A stretch of DNA of 64,000 bases from Mycobacterium heidelbergense (GCF_010730745.1 NZ_AP022615.1:3100001-3164000), one strand, 5' to 3'. Counted from the first letter of the stretch, positions 43,922 through 53,407 are shown. Translations and numbers: made by a program. The notes: generated from the sequence alone by a model not told the origin.

Positions 43922-45023
43922 ATAAATCTTCTCCCGAATCAAATGGCAGCTGCACGCCGGTGGCGAGCAAGTCGTCAACGAGCGCCGCGGCCAGACCTCT
44001 GTTTTCGTCGTGGACGGTTTTGTAGGCCTCAATAACAATCCAGAGGATGTCGCAGGTGTGGACTCCCAGCCGGTGCGCTTGTTCGATTGCGACATCCTGG
44101 CCGAGGACGGCGGTCAGATTCCTGTGGGAAGCGCACGCAATAACGGCAGATGCCGATAGGTATTCGTCAATTGAGCCGCCCATTTGGGCTTTGACTTGAA
44201 TTTGCGTCCGGTCTTCTTCCTCGTTCAGGAGGATAGGTCGAGCCCATCCGACAGAATCGACCGACGGAATGCCGGGGTGTAGAGCTCTGTATTTGTCGAT
44301 CTCCGCAGCGGCATCGGTCGGTACTAGTACCCGGCCGCCGGGTGCCAATTGCGGGATCAGGGACGCGCGTCCTGCTCGCCAGAAATGCGTGTACACACTC
44401 GCATCCATTACCCATGTGCGCCAAAGCCGGCGCCGCCGAGCGCGGTCAGACATCGCTTGCAGGCCCACGGCGCCGAACAACCCTAAGAGCAAACCGGTGG
44501 CCGCGCCGACTCCCGAGTTCAGCAGCACGTTATGGTTTGACGGCGTCGAAGGCACCGGCGCCGGCGTGACTTCAGTGACGAGAATGTTGCCGTTCTCGAT
44601 TTGCTCAATGGACCCTCCGAGCTGCTGCAAAATGTCGTCGGCGATATGGGCCGCCAACGCGGGATCGCGGTCTGTGACAGTGATGCGCAACAACGCCTTG
44701 TCTGCTACCCATTGAGAAGAAACGCGACCGTTCAGAGACTCGCGCAGGTGTAAGCGCGCATAGACCGGGAGAATGACCGAACTGGTGCCACCGACGTGCG
44801 CGTAGCTGGGCATCCGGTCGGTGATGTACTGCGAACCATTGGTCAATGCCCAAGGCGGCCTAGTCTGCGGGTGGCTGATCGACACGAGGCCCTCGGCCGT
44901 GGCCGTGTACATCGGAGGACGCAGCAGGGTCACGACGCCCGCGAGCGCCGCTAATGTCACCGTTGCACCTGCCACGATCAGCCATCTTTTTCTGATCGCT
45001 TTCCGCACCGACGCGACGTCCAT
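43866..45023 (-). CDS. Wzz-like polysaccharide co-polymerase fused to a PIN-like domain
   Basis: The protein has 385 residues. The first transmembrane helix is about 14-34, an extracytoplasmic Wzz-type region with the usual Y.A.A...V follows (35-165), then a second helix about 168-190 and a basic RARRRRLWR cytoplasmic start. The C-domain (about 203-378) has PIN-domain order: VMDASVYTHFWRAGR (D207), VPTDAAAEID (E241), GGSIDEYLSASAVIAC (E287 region), VLGQDVAIEQAHRLGV (D310) and DILWIVIEAYK. Usually this place is taken by a BY-kinase. Wzz sets chain length; a nuclease-like or nucleotide-binding role of the tail is inference. Confidence 0.75.
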   Translation of the reverse strand: MDVASVRKAIRKRWLIVAGATVTLAALAGVVTLLRPPMYTATAEGLVSISHPQTRPPWALTNGSQYITDRMPSYAHVGGTSSVILPVYARLHLRESLNGRVSSQWVADKALLRITVTDRDPALAAHIADDILQQLGGSIEQIENGNILVTEVTPAPVPSTPSNHNVLLNSGVGAATGLLLGLFGAVGLQAMSDRARRRRLWRTWVMDASVYTHFWRAGRASLIPQLAPGGRVLVPTDAAAEIDKYRALHPGIPSVDSVGWARPILLNEEEDRTQIQVKAQMGGSIDEYLSASAVIACASHRNLTAVLGQDVAIEQAHRLGVHTCDILWIVIEAYKTVHDENRGLAAALVDDLLATGVQLPFDSGEDLFTWAHHEGLLEGTVGQAP

Positions 45024-45122
45024 CGTTTCTCCTACTGTCTCGTCCGCCGCGGCGCTGCGCGCCTCGTCGCAGCTTGACTACGCCAAATAGCCGCGACCGG
45101 TTCTGCAGTTCGTTGCATACGA

Positions 45123-45935
45123 TCACCCGCCTGCATCAGGAGATGTTTTCGCCGCGGTATCTATGCGTCTCGCCGTCGCGCGTAGGGACAGGCCGACAAG
45201 GCGCAAAAGCGTATAGCCGAGCGCGAGAAGGTTATCAAGCGCCCGCCATCGGGTGGCCGTCACGCCAGTCATTCGCCGGATCCGGTATCCATCCCAAGGA
45301 TGCTCCCACCACGACCGTTGGGTGCTGGCGCCGGTGAAGTCGAAATCGCACACCACGTCCGCGAGCACCAGCGGGGGCGAGCATTTGGCAGCACGAACCA
45401 TGAACAGCTGGTCGGACGCGTGGCCCATCTCCACGTCGTAGCCGCCCAGGCGCCAGAAGAAGTCTCGCCTAAATGCGCTGGCTTGATGGGGCAATGACCG
45501 CTGCAAGATCACGACGTTGAACATGCTGAATGGCACAACTCCGAGCACACCGCGGAGGCTCTTATCCGGGCCGACGATACGGGCCAGGCCGTAGAGCCAG
45601 TCCGGGTGGCCCGCACGCTCGATCGCAGCGGCGACCCGCGCCAGCGCGTCGGTATCGCCGAACAGATCTCCGGCGTGCATGAACCACAAATATTCGCCGC
45701 GCGAAATCCGCGCTCCTTTGTTCATCGCGTCGTAGCGACCCCGGTCGGGCTCGCTGCGCCAAGTGCCAAGGCAGTTGGCCGCCAGCCAGTCCGCTGAACC
45801 GTCGGTGGACCCACCGTCGATGACGATATGCTCAAAGTCGCTAAACGACTGCGATTGCAGTGACTCGGTCGTCGCGCGAAGTCCGTCTATGTTCTGGAAA
45901 CTGATTGTCACGATGGAAAAGAGCGGTGCGTCCAC
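45123..45935 (-). CDS. Glycosyltransferase family 2
   Basis: GTG 45935 (start VDAPLFSIVTISFQN) gives 270 residues; TTG/GTG further upstream would overlap the preceding gene more. GT-A features: FSIVTISFQNIDGLRATTESL, HIVIDGGSTDGSADWL, RGRYDAMNKGARISRGEYLWFM and the metal-binding HAGD. It resembles WcaA-type transferases. It begins 28 bp before the end of the GT4-GT4 gene, so the two are coupled. Confidence 0.88.
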   Translation of the reverse strand: MDAPLFSIVTISFQNIDGLRATTESLQSQSFSDFEHIVIDGGSTDGSADWLAANCLGTWRSEPDRGRYDAMNKGARISRGEYLWFMHAGDLFGDTDALARVAAAIERAGHPDWLYGLARIVGPDKSLRGVLGVVPFSMFNVVILQRSLPHQASAFRRDFFWRLGGYDVEMGHASDQLFMVRAAKCSPPLVLADVVCDFDFTGASTQRSWWEHPWDGYRIRRMTGVTATRWRALDNLLALGYTLLRLVGLSLRATARRIDTAAKTSPDAGG

Positions 45936-48163
45936 CGGGCGTCCTCCACGTTGAGACCGCCGTATCCGGTGGCGGTCGTGTTGACATGTAAACAATCATG
46001 GTGTCGCGGCGGCCGCCCCGATCGCGCCAGTAGCCGGCGATAAGCCGTGGCGAGAACGATGTCGGGGCCGCTCTTGCGCTGCTCCGCCAGTACCTCGAAC
46101 TGCTCGTTGACACGCTGGCTGCGTGCAGGCTCTTCGGCGAGTAGCCGGATCATCCGCGCGGCTTCGTCGACTTCATCGAATTGCCATTCCTCCGGCAGAT
46201 AACCTTCATAGGCCGGGTTGCGGCGGACTACTACGGGCAGGCCGGCTTCCATCGCCTCGCGCAGGGCGATCGGCCCGCCCTCCCAGCGGGAGGTGTGCAA
46301 ATACACGGTCTGCCCCTCGAGCGCGGCGGGCACCTCGCGTGCCGCCAGCCACCCGGTCACCGTGATATCGGCCGTCTGAAGGGTGCACCGTCCCGGCTCC
46401 GGTCCGTCGCCCACCCACGTGGCCTCAACACAGCGATCGACCCGCAGCGCCGCGACGATTTGGGCGAACATTTCGGGATCTTTCTGGGGCGTCGCACGTC
46501 CGACGTTGACAATCCGAATCCGAGCGGGCGCGGCTTCGACAACCGGCAACGGCATCGCTGAATCGTGCTGTGCTGCGAAGGAGGAACCGAACATGTTGAG
46601 CATCACGACCACGTCGGCTCGAGAACGTAATCCCCTCGCCAGCCCGGCTTCGTGCGGACTGACACAGACAAACGCGTCCGTCCTGCGTGCCAGCACGCGC
46701 TCGGCGACCCAATAAAGCCGGCGCCTGAGACCGTGGACGTCGCGCATCTCGAAGGAGAAACAGTGCGGCGTATACACAAGGACCGGTTTATCTTTCAGTC
46801 CGAACCGCAATCGACCCGCCGCGCCGGCCCGTGACGAATGCAGATGCACGATGTCAGGGCGGAACTCCGCGACCGACGAGCCGATCGCGCGCCAAAGATT
46901 GAGCAGCCCGTGAGGAGCGATGCGGGTGGTGACGAATGGCGAACATTCGTCGACCTCTTCGAAGTATCCTTTGCCCTGATCCTGGGCGAGGAGCCACGAC
47001 TCGACACCCTGACCCCGGATTGCGTTTGCGTAGCCAATAATTGCGGTCCGGATACCGGTTGCGAGGTAATCGGTGACATGCAGGACGCGCACCGGCGCGG
47101 GTGTGGCATCGCTATCGACGACGTCCTCCGGGGCGAAGATCTTTTGCGCCGTGCGCGCCCAGCTGAAACGGTCGGTGTTGGCGCGAGCTTGGGTGCCGAG
47201 GCGCTCGCGCAGTGCGGGCTCGGAAATGAGGCGTTTAACGAGCTTGACGCACTGGACCACGTCGTCGGGGTCGAACGCCAGACCTCCCTCGCCGGCCACT
47301 TCGGTCATCGCCGAGCCTGTGGCAAACACCGCGGGGCAGCCCAGCCTGCCGGCCTCGATGATCGGGATGCAAAACCCCTCATACCGTGACGGTGCTACCA
47401 GAACCGCTGCGGCCGCGTAGAGCTGTTGCAGCTGCTCGTCATCCACGCGGCCCAGCAGACGGACGTTGTCGCGACCTTCGAGCTGCACACCCCGGAGTAC
47501 GTGCTGAACGTGCCCGGCGCCTCCCACCACAGCTACCGGAACTTCCGAATCGGCAAGCGCTGCAACGGCGGCGCTGACGTTCTTGTGTGGGGCAAGATTG
47601 CCGACAATCAATGCGTATGAACCTCGCTCGAACGGCAGGGCTTCGGCCGAGTCGGTAAGTAGCTGCGGCTCAATGTGATCGGCCCCGCACGGTGCTACCT
47701 CGAAGCGGTCTTGCGGAACACCGAGAACTGAGGCGAGTTCCGCGCGGCTGAACGACGAAACCGTCAGCACTCGCTTTGCGGTTCGCGATAGCACCGTATA
47801 CATCAAGCGTTGCCAGAGGACGAACACAAGGCGGAACGCGCTCGGGAACCGAAACGTGGTCGCGTCGTGCATGACCAGCGTTTGATTGCGCTTCACGACC
47901 GGCGCCGGTCCGCATAGCGAATACAGATGCTCGCCGCGAGTAAGCCAGGGCAGGACGACCTGTTCGAAGAAAATGCCGCGGAAGCGGGAACGGACGAGGG
48001 CAAACCGCGAGGCCCACGGCGGCTCGATCGCATCCTTGGGCAGAAAGAGCGTGACCTGTGATGCCGCCGGCGTCGAACTGAGACTTCGCATTACCTCTGC
48101 CGCATAGCGCTGCGTGCCGGAGGGCGACTGGGCCAGCCACTTACCGTTGACACATACGCTCAT
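45908..48163 (-). CDS. Bifunctional glycosyltransferase: two GT4 modules in one chain
   Basis: The ATG at 48163 (MSVCVNGKW) gives 751 residues. The first GT4 module (about 1-350) has SPSGTQRYAAEVMRSL, YALIVGNLAPHKNVSAAV, and APSRYEGFCIPIIEAGRLGCP. The second (about 370-735) has VRVLHVTDYLATGIRTAII, DIVHLHSSRAGAAGR, IRIVNVGRATPQKDPEMF, and TSRWEGGPIALREAMEAGLPV. Both have the E-x7-E region, so both look active. It may add two sugars in sequence to the lipid-linked unit. Confidence 0.88.
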   Translation of the reverse strand: MSVCVNGKWLAQSPSGTQRYAAEVMRSLSSTPAASQVTLFLPKDAIEPPWASRFALVRSRFRGIFFEQVVLPWLTRGEHLYSLCGPAPVVKRNQTLVMHDATTFRFPSAFRLVFVLWQRLMYTVLSRTAKRVLTVSSFSRAELASVLGVPQDRFEVAPCGADHIEPQLLTDSAEALPFERGSYALIVGNLAPHKNVSAAVAALADSEVPVAVVGGAGHVQHVLRGVQLEGRDNVRLLGRVDDEQLQQLYAAAAVLVAPSRYEGFCIPIIEAGRLGCPAVFATGSAMTEVAGEGGLAFDPDDVVQCVKLVKRLISEPALRERLGTQARANTDRFSWARTAQKIFAPEDVVDSDATPAPVRVLHVTDYLATGIRTAIIGYANAIRGQGVESWLLAQDQGKGYFEEVDECSPFVTTRIAPHGLLNLWRAIGSSVAEFRPDIVHLHSSRAGAAGRLRFGLKDKPVLVYTPHCFSFEMRDVHGLRRRLYWVAERVLARRTDAFVCVSPHEAGLARGLRSRADVVVMLNMFGSSFAAQHDSAMPLPVVEAAPARIRIVNVGRATPQKDPEMFAQIVAALRVDRCVEATWVGDGPEPGRCTLQTADITVTGWLAAREVPAALEGQTVYLHTSRWEGGPIALREAMEAGLPVVVRRNPAYEGYLPEEWQFDEVDEAARMIRLLAEEPARSQRVNEQFEVLAEQRKSGPDIVLATAYRRLLARSGRPPRHHDCLHVNTTATGYGGLNVEDARWTHRSFPS

Positions 48164-48199
48164 CGGAGCGCGCCTTCTTTGGCCTTGTGGCACGCCCGC

Positions 48200-49609
48200 T
48201 TAGTCACCACTGCCCACCGACAATGTGTCACCGGGTCGTTGCTCCGCGGCGCTCTTCGCATCGACGCCCGGCTGGGATACGCGGATTGGACTGCTGCCCA
48301 AGGGGTTTGCCCTGCGCTTGATCGCCGGATAGCTCAGCAGGGCTGCAGGCACGGTCCAAACCAGCAGTTCGAGGCTGTCGATAGGCCAAGGCCGCTCCGT
48401 GACGGCCAGCACAAAGGCCGGCAGTAGCGCACAGCCGGCCACGAGACTATAGGCGCCGCGCGCATTCCGCAGCAGGAGCGCCAGCGCGGTCAGGAACAGA
48501 ACAAACCCGATGAGTCCTGTTGAGAGCACTACCTGCAGCCACTGGTTGTGCACCGAATACACCGGATAAACGAGTTGGCCTGACTCGTGCATGCGTAGCA
48601 GGCTTCGCACCCCCGTCCCGTACCACATATCGGCGGGATCTGACAGCGTTCGCCACGCCAGTGACCAAAGGTAGGCCCGGCCCGTGTAGGCGGCCGGGTC
48701 GTTCTCGGTGAACGGCACCGCGATGCCCACGATCAACGCCGCGGTCAGTCCAAAGTAGAGCAGCCACGACCGTATCGGTGCTGCGACGGGCCGTCTGATG
48801 TTCGGACGCAGCAACACCAGAGCGATGAAAGTGATCACGGCCGCTACGGAGCCCGAACGGCTGCCCGTGATCAGAATCAACCAGAGTATGTAGGCGCTTA
48901 GGGTGACCCCCTCCCATGAGCCAAAGCCGATGTATACGAACGGCATTGCAAGGGCGAGGTATACCGCGAGCGCGTTGTCGTACTCCATTACGCCGCTGAA
49001 GTCGAAGTTGAGTATGCCGCACTTGTCTTCGGTGCAAGGCATGACGCCGAAGCCGTGTTGCTGGATAAACTCCAGAAAGGTAAAGCCACTGGTGATCGCG
49101 ATAATGGTGGCCCACGTGGCGATGCCCACATGAATGCCCAGCCCGCGTGGGGCTACTGTGCAGGCCGCTAGCAGCACCACGAATACCACCGATACCGGAC
49201 GAAACGGGTTGTCGCCGTGCAGAAGCGACGATCCGAACGATATGAGCGCCACCACAACGAGCAATACCGCAGGGCCGTTGACGGGGACGTTACCGCGCCT
49301 GACCCGTGCCAGGAAGACGACCACGGCTATCACCCCCAGGAGAAGGCTCAGCGCCCGCCAGACCATGTGCCAGTGCCCGGGCCACTCCCAGGGCATGTTG
49401 AGGTAGACGTTGGTCACCCTCTTCCACTCGCCGCGGTAGGTGACGATAACGTTGATGGAGGCTTGGGTGCAGATAGGGATCGCCGCCGCGAACGCGGCGG
49501 TCCTCGACCATTCGCCCCGTCGCACCGTTTTCCGCAGCGCGCTGATAAATACCAGCAGGGCGATGACTGATATCGCCACCATCAAGTCGCGGGTGCCCTC
49601 GTCAACCAT
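48200..49609 (-). CDS. O-antigen ligase/polymerase family protein (Wzy-like)
   Basis: The protein has 469 residues with about ten to twelve transmembrane helices. A large loop (FLEFIQQHGFGVMPCTEDKC...SGVMEYDNALAVYLA), the ITGSRSGSVAAVI motif and the VHNQWLQVVLSTGLIGF segment are typical of the Wzy_C / O-antigen ligase family. Placed between the Wzx-like gene and the glycosyltransferases, a polymerase role is most likely; a ligase cannot be excluded. The C-terminal tail is cytoplasmic and charged. Confidence 0.85.
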   Translation of the reverse strand: MVDEGTRDLMVAISVIALLVFISALRKTVRRGEWSRTAAFAAAIPICTQASINVIVTYRGEWKRVTNVYLNMPWEWPGHWHMVWRALSLLLGVIAVVVFLARVRRGNVPVNGPAVLLVVVALISFGSSLLHGDNPFRPVSVVFVVLLAACTVAPRGLGIHVGIATWATIIAITSGFTFLEFIQQHGFGVMPCTEDKCGILNFDFSGVMEYDNALAVYLALAMPFVYIGFGSWEGVTLSAYILWLILITGSRSGSVAAVITFIALVLLRPNIRRPVAAPIRSWLLYFGLTAALIVGIAVPFTENDPAAYTGRAYLWSLAWRTLSDPADMWYGTGVRSLLRMHESGQLVYPVYSVHNQWLQVVLSTGLIGFVLFLTALALLLRNARGAYSLVAGCALLPAFVLAVTERPWPIDSLELLVWTVPAALLSYPAIKRRANPLGSSPIRVSQPGVDAKSAAEQRPGDTLSVGSGD

Positions 49610-49612
49610 CGA

Positions 49613-50995
49613 TCAACTCACCTCTGCGGCGGGTCTTCTGGAGGTTGCGCGGTGCGCGACGATGACGCCTGGTATCAACTGGCACAGCGCCATCGTCAAC
49701 GCGGAGGCGAACACTGGGCCGCTCGGTCCCAGCACGGGGGCGAGCACCCAGGAGAGCGGAAGATTTGTGACGACGAGCGCGATCATGCAGACGGCCTGGA
49801 ATCGAAGGGCTTTTGGCGAAATCAACATGATGCTGGTCGTGGCGTGCAGCGATTGCACGACGAGGAGGGCGCCGAACGCGACCAGCAGCGAGATCGGCGG
49901 TGTCGCAAGCCCGTCGCTCGTCCATCCGATGACGTAAGGAGAGAGCAGCACGAACCCGGTTGCGGCGAGCGCCCCCGCGGCGCCGAGGATGGCCAGACCG
50001 GTAAGCCAGGTTTTTCGCACGGTTGCTGCCGCCTGCGTCTGAACGGCGAAATGGGGCCACAGCGCAAGCGCCGCGACCACGACCACCGACTCTATCGGCA
50101 GGTACAGCTGCGCGGCGTAGGAATAGTTGGCAAGGTCGGTGAGCGCGAGGCGGTGAGATAGCACAAGCCGGTCGGATTGAAGCGCCAGGGGCTGACCCAT
50201 CATCACCAAGACCCACGGCGCGGCGATGGCCCGGATTGACAGTCCGCGGAAGCGACGAGGCTGAAATGCCTGTCCGACAATGCCTTTGACGAGTTTCGCA
50301 TCGCTTCGTCGCACCGCCAGCGCGGCCCACATGGCGCTCAGCAACCCACTGACCGGGATGGGCAGGGCATAGGCGAGCGAGGGCGCGTGCAGCGCGAAAA
50401 GCGCCGCCGTCAAACCAAGCGCAAAGGGCGCCGTCAGCCCGCCGAGCAGAACGGCCTGATGCATCCGGCCACTGCCCCGCAGGATGTTCGCGCCCAGCGA
50501 GAACGGCAGCCCCACGGCGAAAGCCATCAGTGTCAGCACGACCGCAACGTTGATGCCTCTGCCGATTTGGGCTGGGTGAATGCCGAGTAGGGGCGGCCAC
50601 GCATCCAGCAGACCCAGAGCGACGGCGGTCACCCCGAGCAGGCACGCCGAACACAACGTCGTCCGAATCGCGGTCAAAGTCGTGCGACGGAACTGCTCTG
50701 GTCCAGCCTCCGACACGCGGGCGCGTGCCGTCGCAATCGCCGCCCCGGCCCCCAGGTCGGCGAAGACCAGCGGCTGGCTGAGCGTGGCGATCAGCATCAC
50801 CACCCCGAATTGCTCGATCCCGGCCGCCGAGGTGATCAACCGTGCGATCACCAGATGCGAGATCCCGGTGATCGGAAGCACCATCGCCCGCGCCCCGCCC
50901 GCTATGAGCAGGAGCCGACCGATGGAGCGCGGTCCGCTCGGCGCGTTACTCTGACTTGTACTTGTGAGCTGCGTGGCCGCCACGTCAATCGTCAC
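49613..50995 (-). CDS. Polysaccharide flippase, Wzx-like (MOP superfamily)
   Basis: GTG 50995 gives 460 residues and overlaps the Wzz stop by 11 bp; the longer frame lies inside the upstream gene and is rejected. About twelve helices; GISHLVIARLITSAAGIEQFGVV and FADLGAGAAIATARARVSEAG are typical of the N-terminal half of Wzx/RfbX exporters. It would move the undecaprenyl-linked repeat unit across the membrane. It ends 3 bp before the Wzy-like gene. Confidence 0.85.
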   Translation of the reverse strand: MTIDVAATQLTSTSQSNAPSGPRSIGRLLLIAGGARAMVLPITGISHLVIARLITSAAGIEQFGVVMLIATLSQPLVFADLGAGAAIATARARVSEAGPEQFRRTTLTAIRTTLCSACLLGVTAVALGLLDAWPPLLGIHPAQIGRGINVAVVLTLMAFAVGLPFSLGANILRGSGRMHQAVLLGGLTAPFALGLTAALFALHAPSLAYALPIPVSGLLSAMWAALAVRRSDAKLVKGIVGQAFQPRRFRGLSIRAIAAPWVLVMMGQPLALQSDRLVLSHRLALTDLANYSYAAQLYLPIESVVVVAALALWPHFAVQTQAAATVRKTWLTGLAILGAAGALAATGFVLLSPYVIGWTSDGLATPPISLLVAFGALLVVQSLHATTSIMLISPKALRFQAVCMIALVVTNLPLSWVLAPVLGPSGPVFASALTMALCQLIPGVIVAHRATSRRPAAEVS

Positions 50996-51788
50996 CGGCG
51001 CGCCTCGCCCTGACGGTCGGTTCGTCCGTACCACTGGCCCGGGTGGCGTGAGTACTCGACTCCGGTCGCCAAGACTCGCTTCGCTGTTCTCGTGCGTTAC
51101 GTCGAGATCGAATGAGGTAGAAAGCAGCGGCACCGACGATCAAACCGGCGAGCAATCCGGCCATTGCTTTGTACCGACGCGGAGTGGGCGGCGCCAACGC
51201 CCCATGCTGAATCGGCAGGATCTGCACGGGGGGTGACAGGTGCTGTGCGTTACCTAAATCGCGGGGGCTAGCGCCACCTAGTTCGATGGAGGCAACAACA
51301 CGTCCGAGGTTGGCCATCACAGAATCGGCAATTTGGATAGCGACTTGGGGGTCGGGGTCCTTCACGGACAACTGCAAAATCACCCTATCGGGAATGGCGA
51401 TGACCTCAACCTGGCGGCGTAGCTGGTCGACGTCGCCGTGGTGCAGGTCGGCAACCACTGCTTGTAGAACTTTTGTAGAGGTGGCGAGGGCAGCGTAGGT
51501 GGGCGTTCGCTGGAGCGCGAACTTTCCATCGGAAAACGCACCCTGGTTATCAAAGTCGGTGCTACCACCAGGGGTCAGCGCGACGAACGCGTACGCGGTC
51601 GCTGTGTAGGTCCGCGGCATGAGCAGTGCCCACAGCGTTCCTGCGGTCAGACCGAGTGCACCGCACAGCGGGATGACCAGCCACCACCACCGCGGCCGCA
51701 TGGATGACCGGTACTGGCGCCAGACCGTCATCCCGAGCATGCGAAACGATCGCGCGCCGTGACCGGCGACCGCCGCCGATTTCCCCAT
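50985..51788 (-). CDS. Wzz-like chain-length determinant (PIN-less paralogue)
   Basis: The ATG at 51788 (MGKSAAVAG) gives 267 residues; 51824 is an alternative. Two transmembrane helices (WWWLVIPLCGALGLTAGTLWALLMP; AGLLAGLIVGAAAFYLIRSRR) flank an external region with YTATAYAFVALTPGG and LQLSVKDPDPQVAIQIADSV. The cytoplasmic tail is short and charged. Its external domain shares layout with the Wzz-PIN protein at 43866-45023, so the locus has two co-polymerases, one with and one without the extra domain. Confidence 0.87.
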   Translation of the reverse strand: MGKSAAVAGHGARSFRMLGMTVWRQYRSSMRPRWWWLVIPLCGALGLTAGTLWALLMPRTYTATAYAFVALTPGGSTDFDNQGAFSDGKFALQRTPTYAALATSTKVLQAVVADLHHGDVDQLRRQVEVIAIPDRVILQLSVKDPDPQVAIQIADSVMANLGRVVASIELGGASPRDLGNAQHLSPPVQILPIQHGALAPPTPRRYKAMAGLLAGLIVGAAAFYLIRSRRNAREQRSESWRPESSTHATRASGTDEPTVRARRAGDD

Positions 51789-51934
51789 AACCCGATACCC
51801 TTCACGTCTTCTGTTGCCGGGCATTACGTATCGTATGGGATTTCGATCACGGAAACCCTGCTCTTTCTAAAGCTTGCGGCGGTGGCATCGTTGCCTGGTG
51901 GTGGTGAATGGAGACGACGCATCGCCCAGACCGG

Positions 51935-53407
51935 CTAATATGCTCCCTGACGGGAAAATACGGCCTTTATGGTCTTGAGGATGATGACCAAATCACCTGC
52001 CATGGACCAGTTTTCGACATAGGAAAGGTCGATTCGAACGGAGTCTTCCCAACTCAAGTCGGAACGACCGCTGACCTGCCACGCCCCCGTGACTCCTGGC
52101 TTGACCAAAAGCCTTCGTCTGGCGTATGTTTCCACGTCCTGTTGCTGCAGCGGCCGCTGCAGCGGCAGCCAGGGCCGTGGGCCGACGACGCTCATATCAT
52201 TCTTGAGCACATTGATAAACTGCGGGAGTTCGTCGATGCTGTATCGGCGTAGCACCCTCCCGACCGGCGTAATCCGGGGATCGTCGCGCATTTTGAACAG
52301 GACCGCCCCCGGGCTTTCGTGTCCAACGGCCAACATATACAGCTGAGCGTCAGCGTCTTCGACCATCGTGCGCAGCTTCAACATCCTGAACGGTTTACGA
52401 TCCAGCCCGAGTCGGTCCGCGACGTAGAAGACCGGTCCCCGGCTGGAGAGCTTTATCGCGATCGCTGCGCAGACGAGAATAGGCGCTGTCGCCACGAGCG
52501 CGGCCAGCGCGAAAAAGAAGTCGAACGTGCGCTTTTGGAACCGGTTGGCACCTTCATACTGAGGCTTCTCAACGTGAATGAGCGGATAGCCAGACACCGG
52601 GCGCATCGTCAGCCGCTGGCCGGCGATATCGATCACACCGGGGGAGACGACCAGATCGACGTCCATCGCTTCGAGTTGCCACACCAGCCGGCGAATCCCA
52701 TCCACACCGAAGTGCTCGGTGCCGGTGATCGCTACGGTATCGGCGCCGTATTCCTCGATCGCACCCAGCGCGGCGACCTCGTCGCCCAGGATGGGTATCG
52801 CGTCGCCGTTGACGACGATCGCTTCACCCTTAGGCGCTCCATAGCCGGGCACTCCGACCCCGACGATCCGGTAGCCGTTGGCCGGTTCACGCATGAGCTC
52901 GCGAGCAAGCACAGACACCGCCTGCTTGTCGCCGATGGCCAAAACCGAAGTTTGACAGCGACCTTGGGCGCGTTCGCGTGCCAACTGTCTGTTCCAGAAA
53001 TGTCGGCCCAACAGTAGGCCTAACGTTCCCAACGGAAATGCGACGGCCAGATAGCCGCGGGTGATTTCAAGCTTGAGCAGAAGCGCCACGATGGCGATGA
53101 CGCCGAAGGTCCAAAAGGAGGCACTGACGACTTGCCTGTACTCATCGATGCCGCTACCGATCACTCGAGGTGAGCGGGTCCGGAACATCGAAAGAGCGAA
53201 CATCCATAGCAGCGTGAAGAGTACCGAGAAGGCGGTTAGCGACTTGGCGGCCCCGCCTTCGTGCAATGGCCCTCCGAACCGGATGAACTGGGCCAAGAAC
53301 ACGGCCCCGGCAATGACCACGATGTCGGTGGTGAGCAGCCTCGGCGCGTAGATCGTTTCCCATCGCGCGCGAGGCCTTAAGTCGTCGGCGGTCGTCACGG
53401 TGCCCAT
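51935..53407 (-). CDS. Undecaprenyl-phosphate sugar phosphotransferase (WbaP/WcaJ-type priming enzyme)
   Basis: The protein has 490 residues. Several N-terminal helices (about 25-140) are followed by a CoA/NAD-binding-like middle and the catalytic bacterial-transferase domain (about 295-490). Motifs are KRTFDFFFALAAL, SRGPVFYVADRLGLDRKPFRMLKLRTM, ITPVGRVLRRYSIDELPQFINVLKNDMSVVGPRP and KPGVTGAWQVSGRSDLSWEDSVRIDL. It attaches the first sugar-1-phosphate to the lipid carrier. It is the promoter-proximal gene of the minus-strand polysaccharide operon. Confidence 0.93.
   Translation of the reverse strand: MGTVTTADDLRPRARWETIYAPRLLTTDIVVIAGAVFLAQFIRFGGPLHEGGAAKSLTAFSVLFTLLWMFALSMFRTRSPRVIGSGIDEYRQVVSASFWTFGVIAIVALLLKLEITRGYLAVAFPLGTLGLLLGRHFWNRQLARERAQGRCQTSVLAIGDKQAVSVLARELMREPANGYRIVGVGVPGYGAPKGEAIVVNGDAIPILGDEVAALGAIEEYGADTVAITGTEHFGVDGIRRLVWQLEAMDVDLVVSPGVIDIAGQRLTMRPVSGYPLIHVEKPQYEGANRFQKRTFDFFFALAALVATAPILVCAAIAIKLSSRGPVFYVADRLGLDRKPFRMLKLRTMVEDADAQLYMLAVGHESPGAVLFKMRDDPRITPVGRVLRRYSIDELPQFINVLKNDMSVVGPRPWLPLQRPLQQQDVETYARRRLLVKPGVTGAWQVSGRSDLSWEDSVRIDLSYVENWSMAGDLVIILKTIKAVFSRQGAY

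Noticed and set aside
45123..45995. GT2 gene as a cellulose synthase (BcsA) partner of the BcsB-like protein
   Set aside because: It lacks the many membrane helices, the QxxRW motif and PilZ domain of BcsA.
49602..50654. 350-codon minus-strand ORF overlapping the Wzx-like gene
   Set aside because: It is another frame of the flippase, with a composition of repeated arginine and no membrane helices.
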